A stretch of DNA of 64,000 bases from Candidatus Corynebacterium intestinavium (GTDB lineage Bacteria > Actinomycetota > Actinomycetes > Mycobacteriales > Mycobacteriaceae), in NCBI GenBank assembly GCA_019120635.1, contig DWUR01000008.1, positions 1 to 64,000 on the forward strand, read 5' to 3'. The notes under the pieces are model-generated. The model saw only the letters and a program-made list of their open reading frames with translations. It was not told where the DNA came from and did not search any database. Positions 63,499 to 64,000 of this stretch are shown piece by piece (position 1 is the stretch's first letter; the number at the start of each line of letters is the position of its first letter). A program made the position numbers and the translations under genes.

Positions 63499-63765
63499 AT
63501 GCTCTCTGGTAGCCACATCCTCATCCTGTTGCTGGTTGTCCTTCTCGTGTTCGGCGCATCCCGCCTGCCGAATGCCGCTCGTTCCCTCGGCCGTTCGATG
63601 CGCATCTTCAAGTCCGAGATGGACGAGATGCGTACCGAGAACCCAGAGCAGAACGAGCAGGAGGCCATCGAGCAGCAGCGTGCGTCCCAGCCTAATCCGG
63701 CGCAGCAGGTTAACCCTGCGCAGAACGTTAACCCAGCGCAGCAGCAGAATCAGAACAGCAACTAG
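63499..63765 (+). CDS. tatA: Sec-independent translocase protein TatA
   Basis: MLSGSHILILLLVVLLVFGASRLPNAARSLGRSMRIFKSE; C-terminal NPAQQ/VNPAQ repeats. Confidence 0.96.
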   Translation: MLSGSHILILLLVVLLVFGASRLPNAARSLGRSMRIFKSEMDEMRTENPEQNEQEAIEQQRASQPNPAQQVNPAQNVNPAQQQNQNSN

Positions 63766-63808
63766 GTAGAAACTCGCGCCCACCTTCGGCGCGTTTTCGC
63801 ATTTCCGC

Positions 63809-64000
63809 ATGAGTAACACCCCTCAGGCAGCACGCACAGCCCAGCGGCCCCGCCGCCGGGCTTTTCGCCGTGCCAACCAGCGCCCAACCGACGGCGCGAT
63901 GAGCATCGTCGAGCACATCCAGGAGCTGCGCCGCCGCCTCATTATCGCCGTCATCGCAATCCTGATCGGCACGATCCTGGGCTACCTCTGGTACGGCACC
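63809..64000 (+). CDS. tatC: Sec-independent translocase protein TatC, N-terminus (truncated by window)
   Basis: MSIVEHIQELRRRLIIAVIAILIGTILGYLWYGT after tatA. Confidence 0.93.
   Translation, partial: MSNTPQAARTAQRPRRRAFRRANQRPTDGAMSIVEHIQELRRRLIIAVIAILIGTILGYLWYGT

Noticed and set aside
63655-63760. NPAQQ/VNPAQ repeats at the tatA 3' end as a possible DNA repeat element
   Set aside because: In-frame low-complexity TatA tail; common in actinobacterial TatA proteins.

Overview
The window is a core-genome segment of a high-GC mycolic-acid actinobacterium, almost certainly a Corynebacterium. Gene content and order match the C. glutamicum-type backbone; the species is not determined. From left to right it holds: uvrC (3' end)-rapZ-yvcK-whiA; gap-pgk-tpiA-secG; the pentose-phosphate cluster pgl-opcA-zwf-tal-tkt (minus strand); ctaB and ctaA; an ABC-2 exporter; mptB; sufR-sufB-sufD-sufC-sufS-sufU-sufT; a lone lycopene-cyclase-like flavoprotein; an ABC-F ATPase; a PFL-family/ACT-domain pair; acnR-acn; a DUF6676/NlpC-P60 (RipA-like) locus; a tRNA-Leu(GAG); pyrD; uppP-mshC; hisE-hisG; aspA; a RecB-type nuclease; trmI; the pupylation locus arc-dop-pup-pafA-pafBC without prcAB; and tatA-tatC (5' end). 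I see no mobile element, prophage, CRISPR array or obvious defence island. The most interesting signals are non-coding: a recurrent leaderless-promoter geometry, a structured 5' leader plus a perfect GlxR-type site before the NlpC/P60 gene, an interrupted long hairpin at the inferred 5' end of the aspA mRNA, nested dyads in the divergent tkt/ctaB promoter, and intrinsic terminators embedded in antisense coding ends. The pupylation operon without a proteasome carries a fused PafBC. No search or folding tool was run. Family names come from recognising sequence motifs and gene order.
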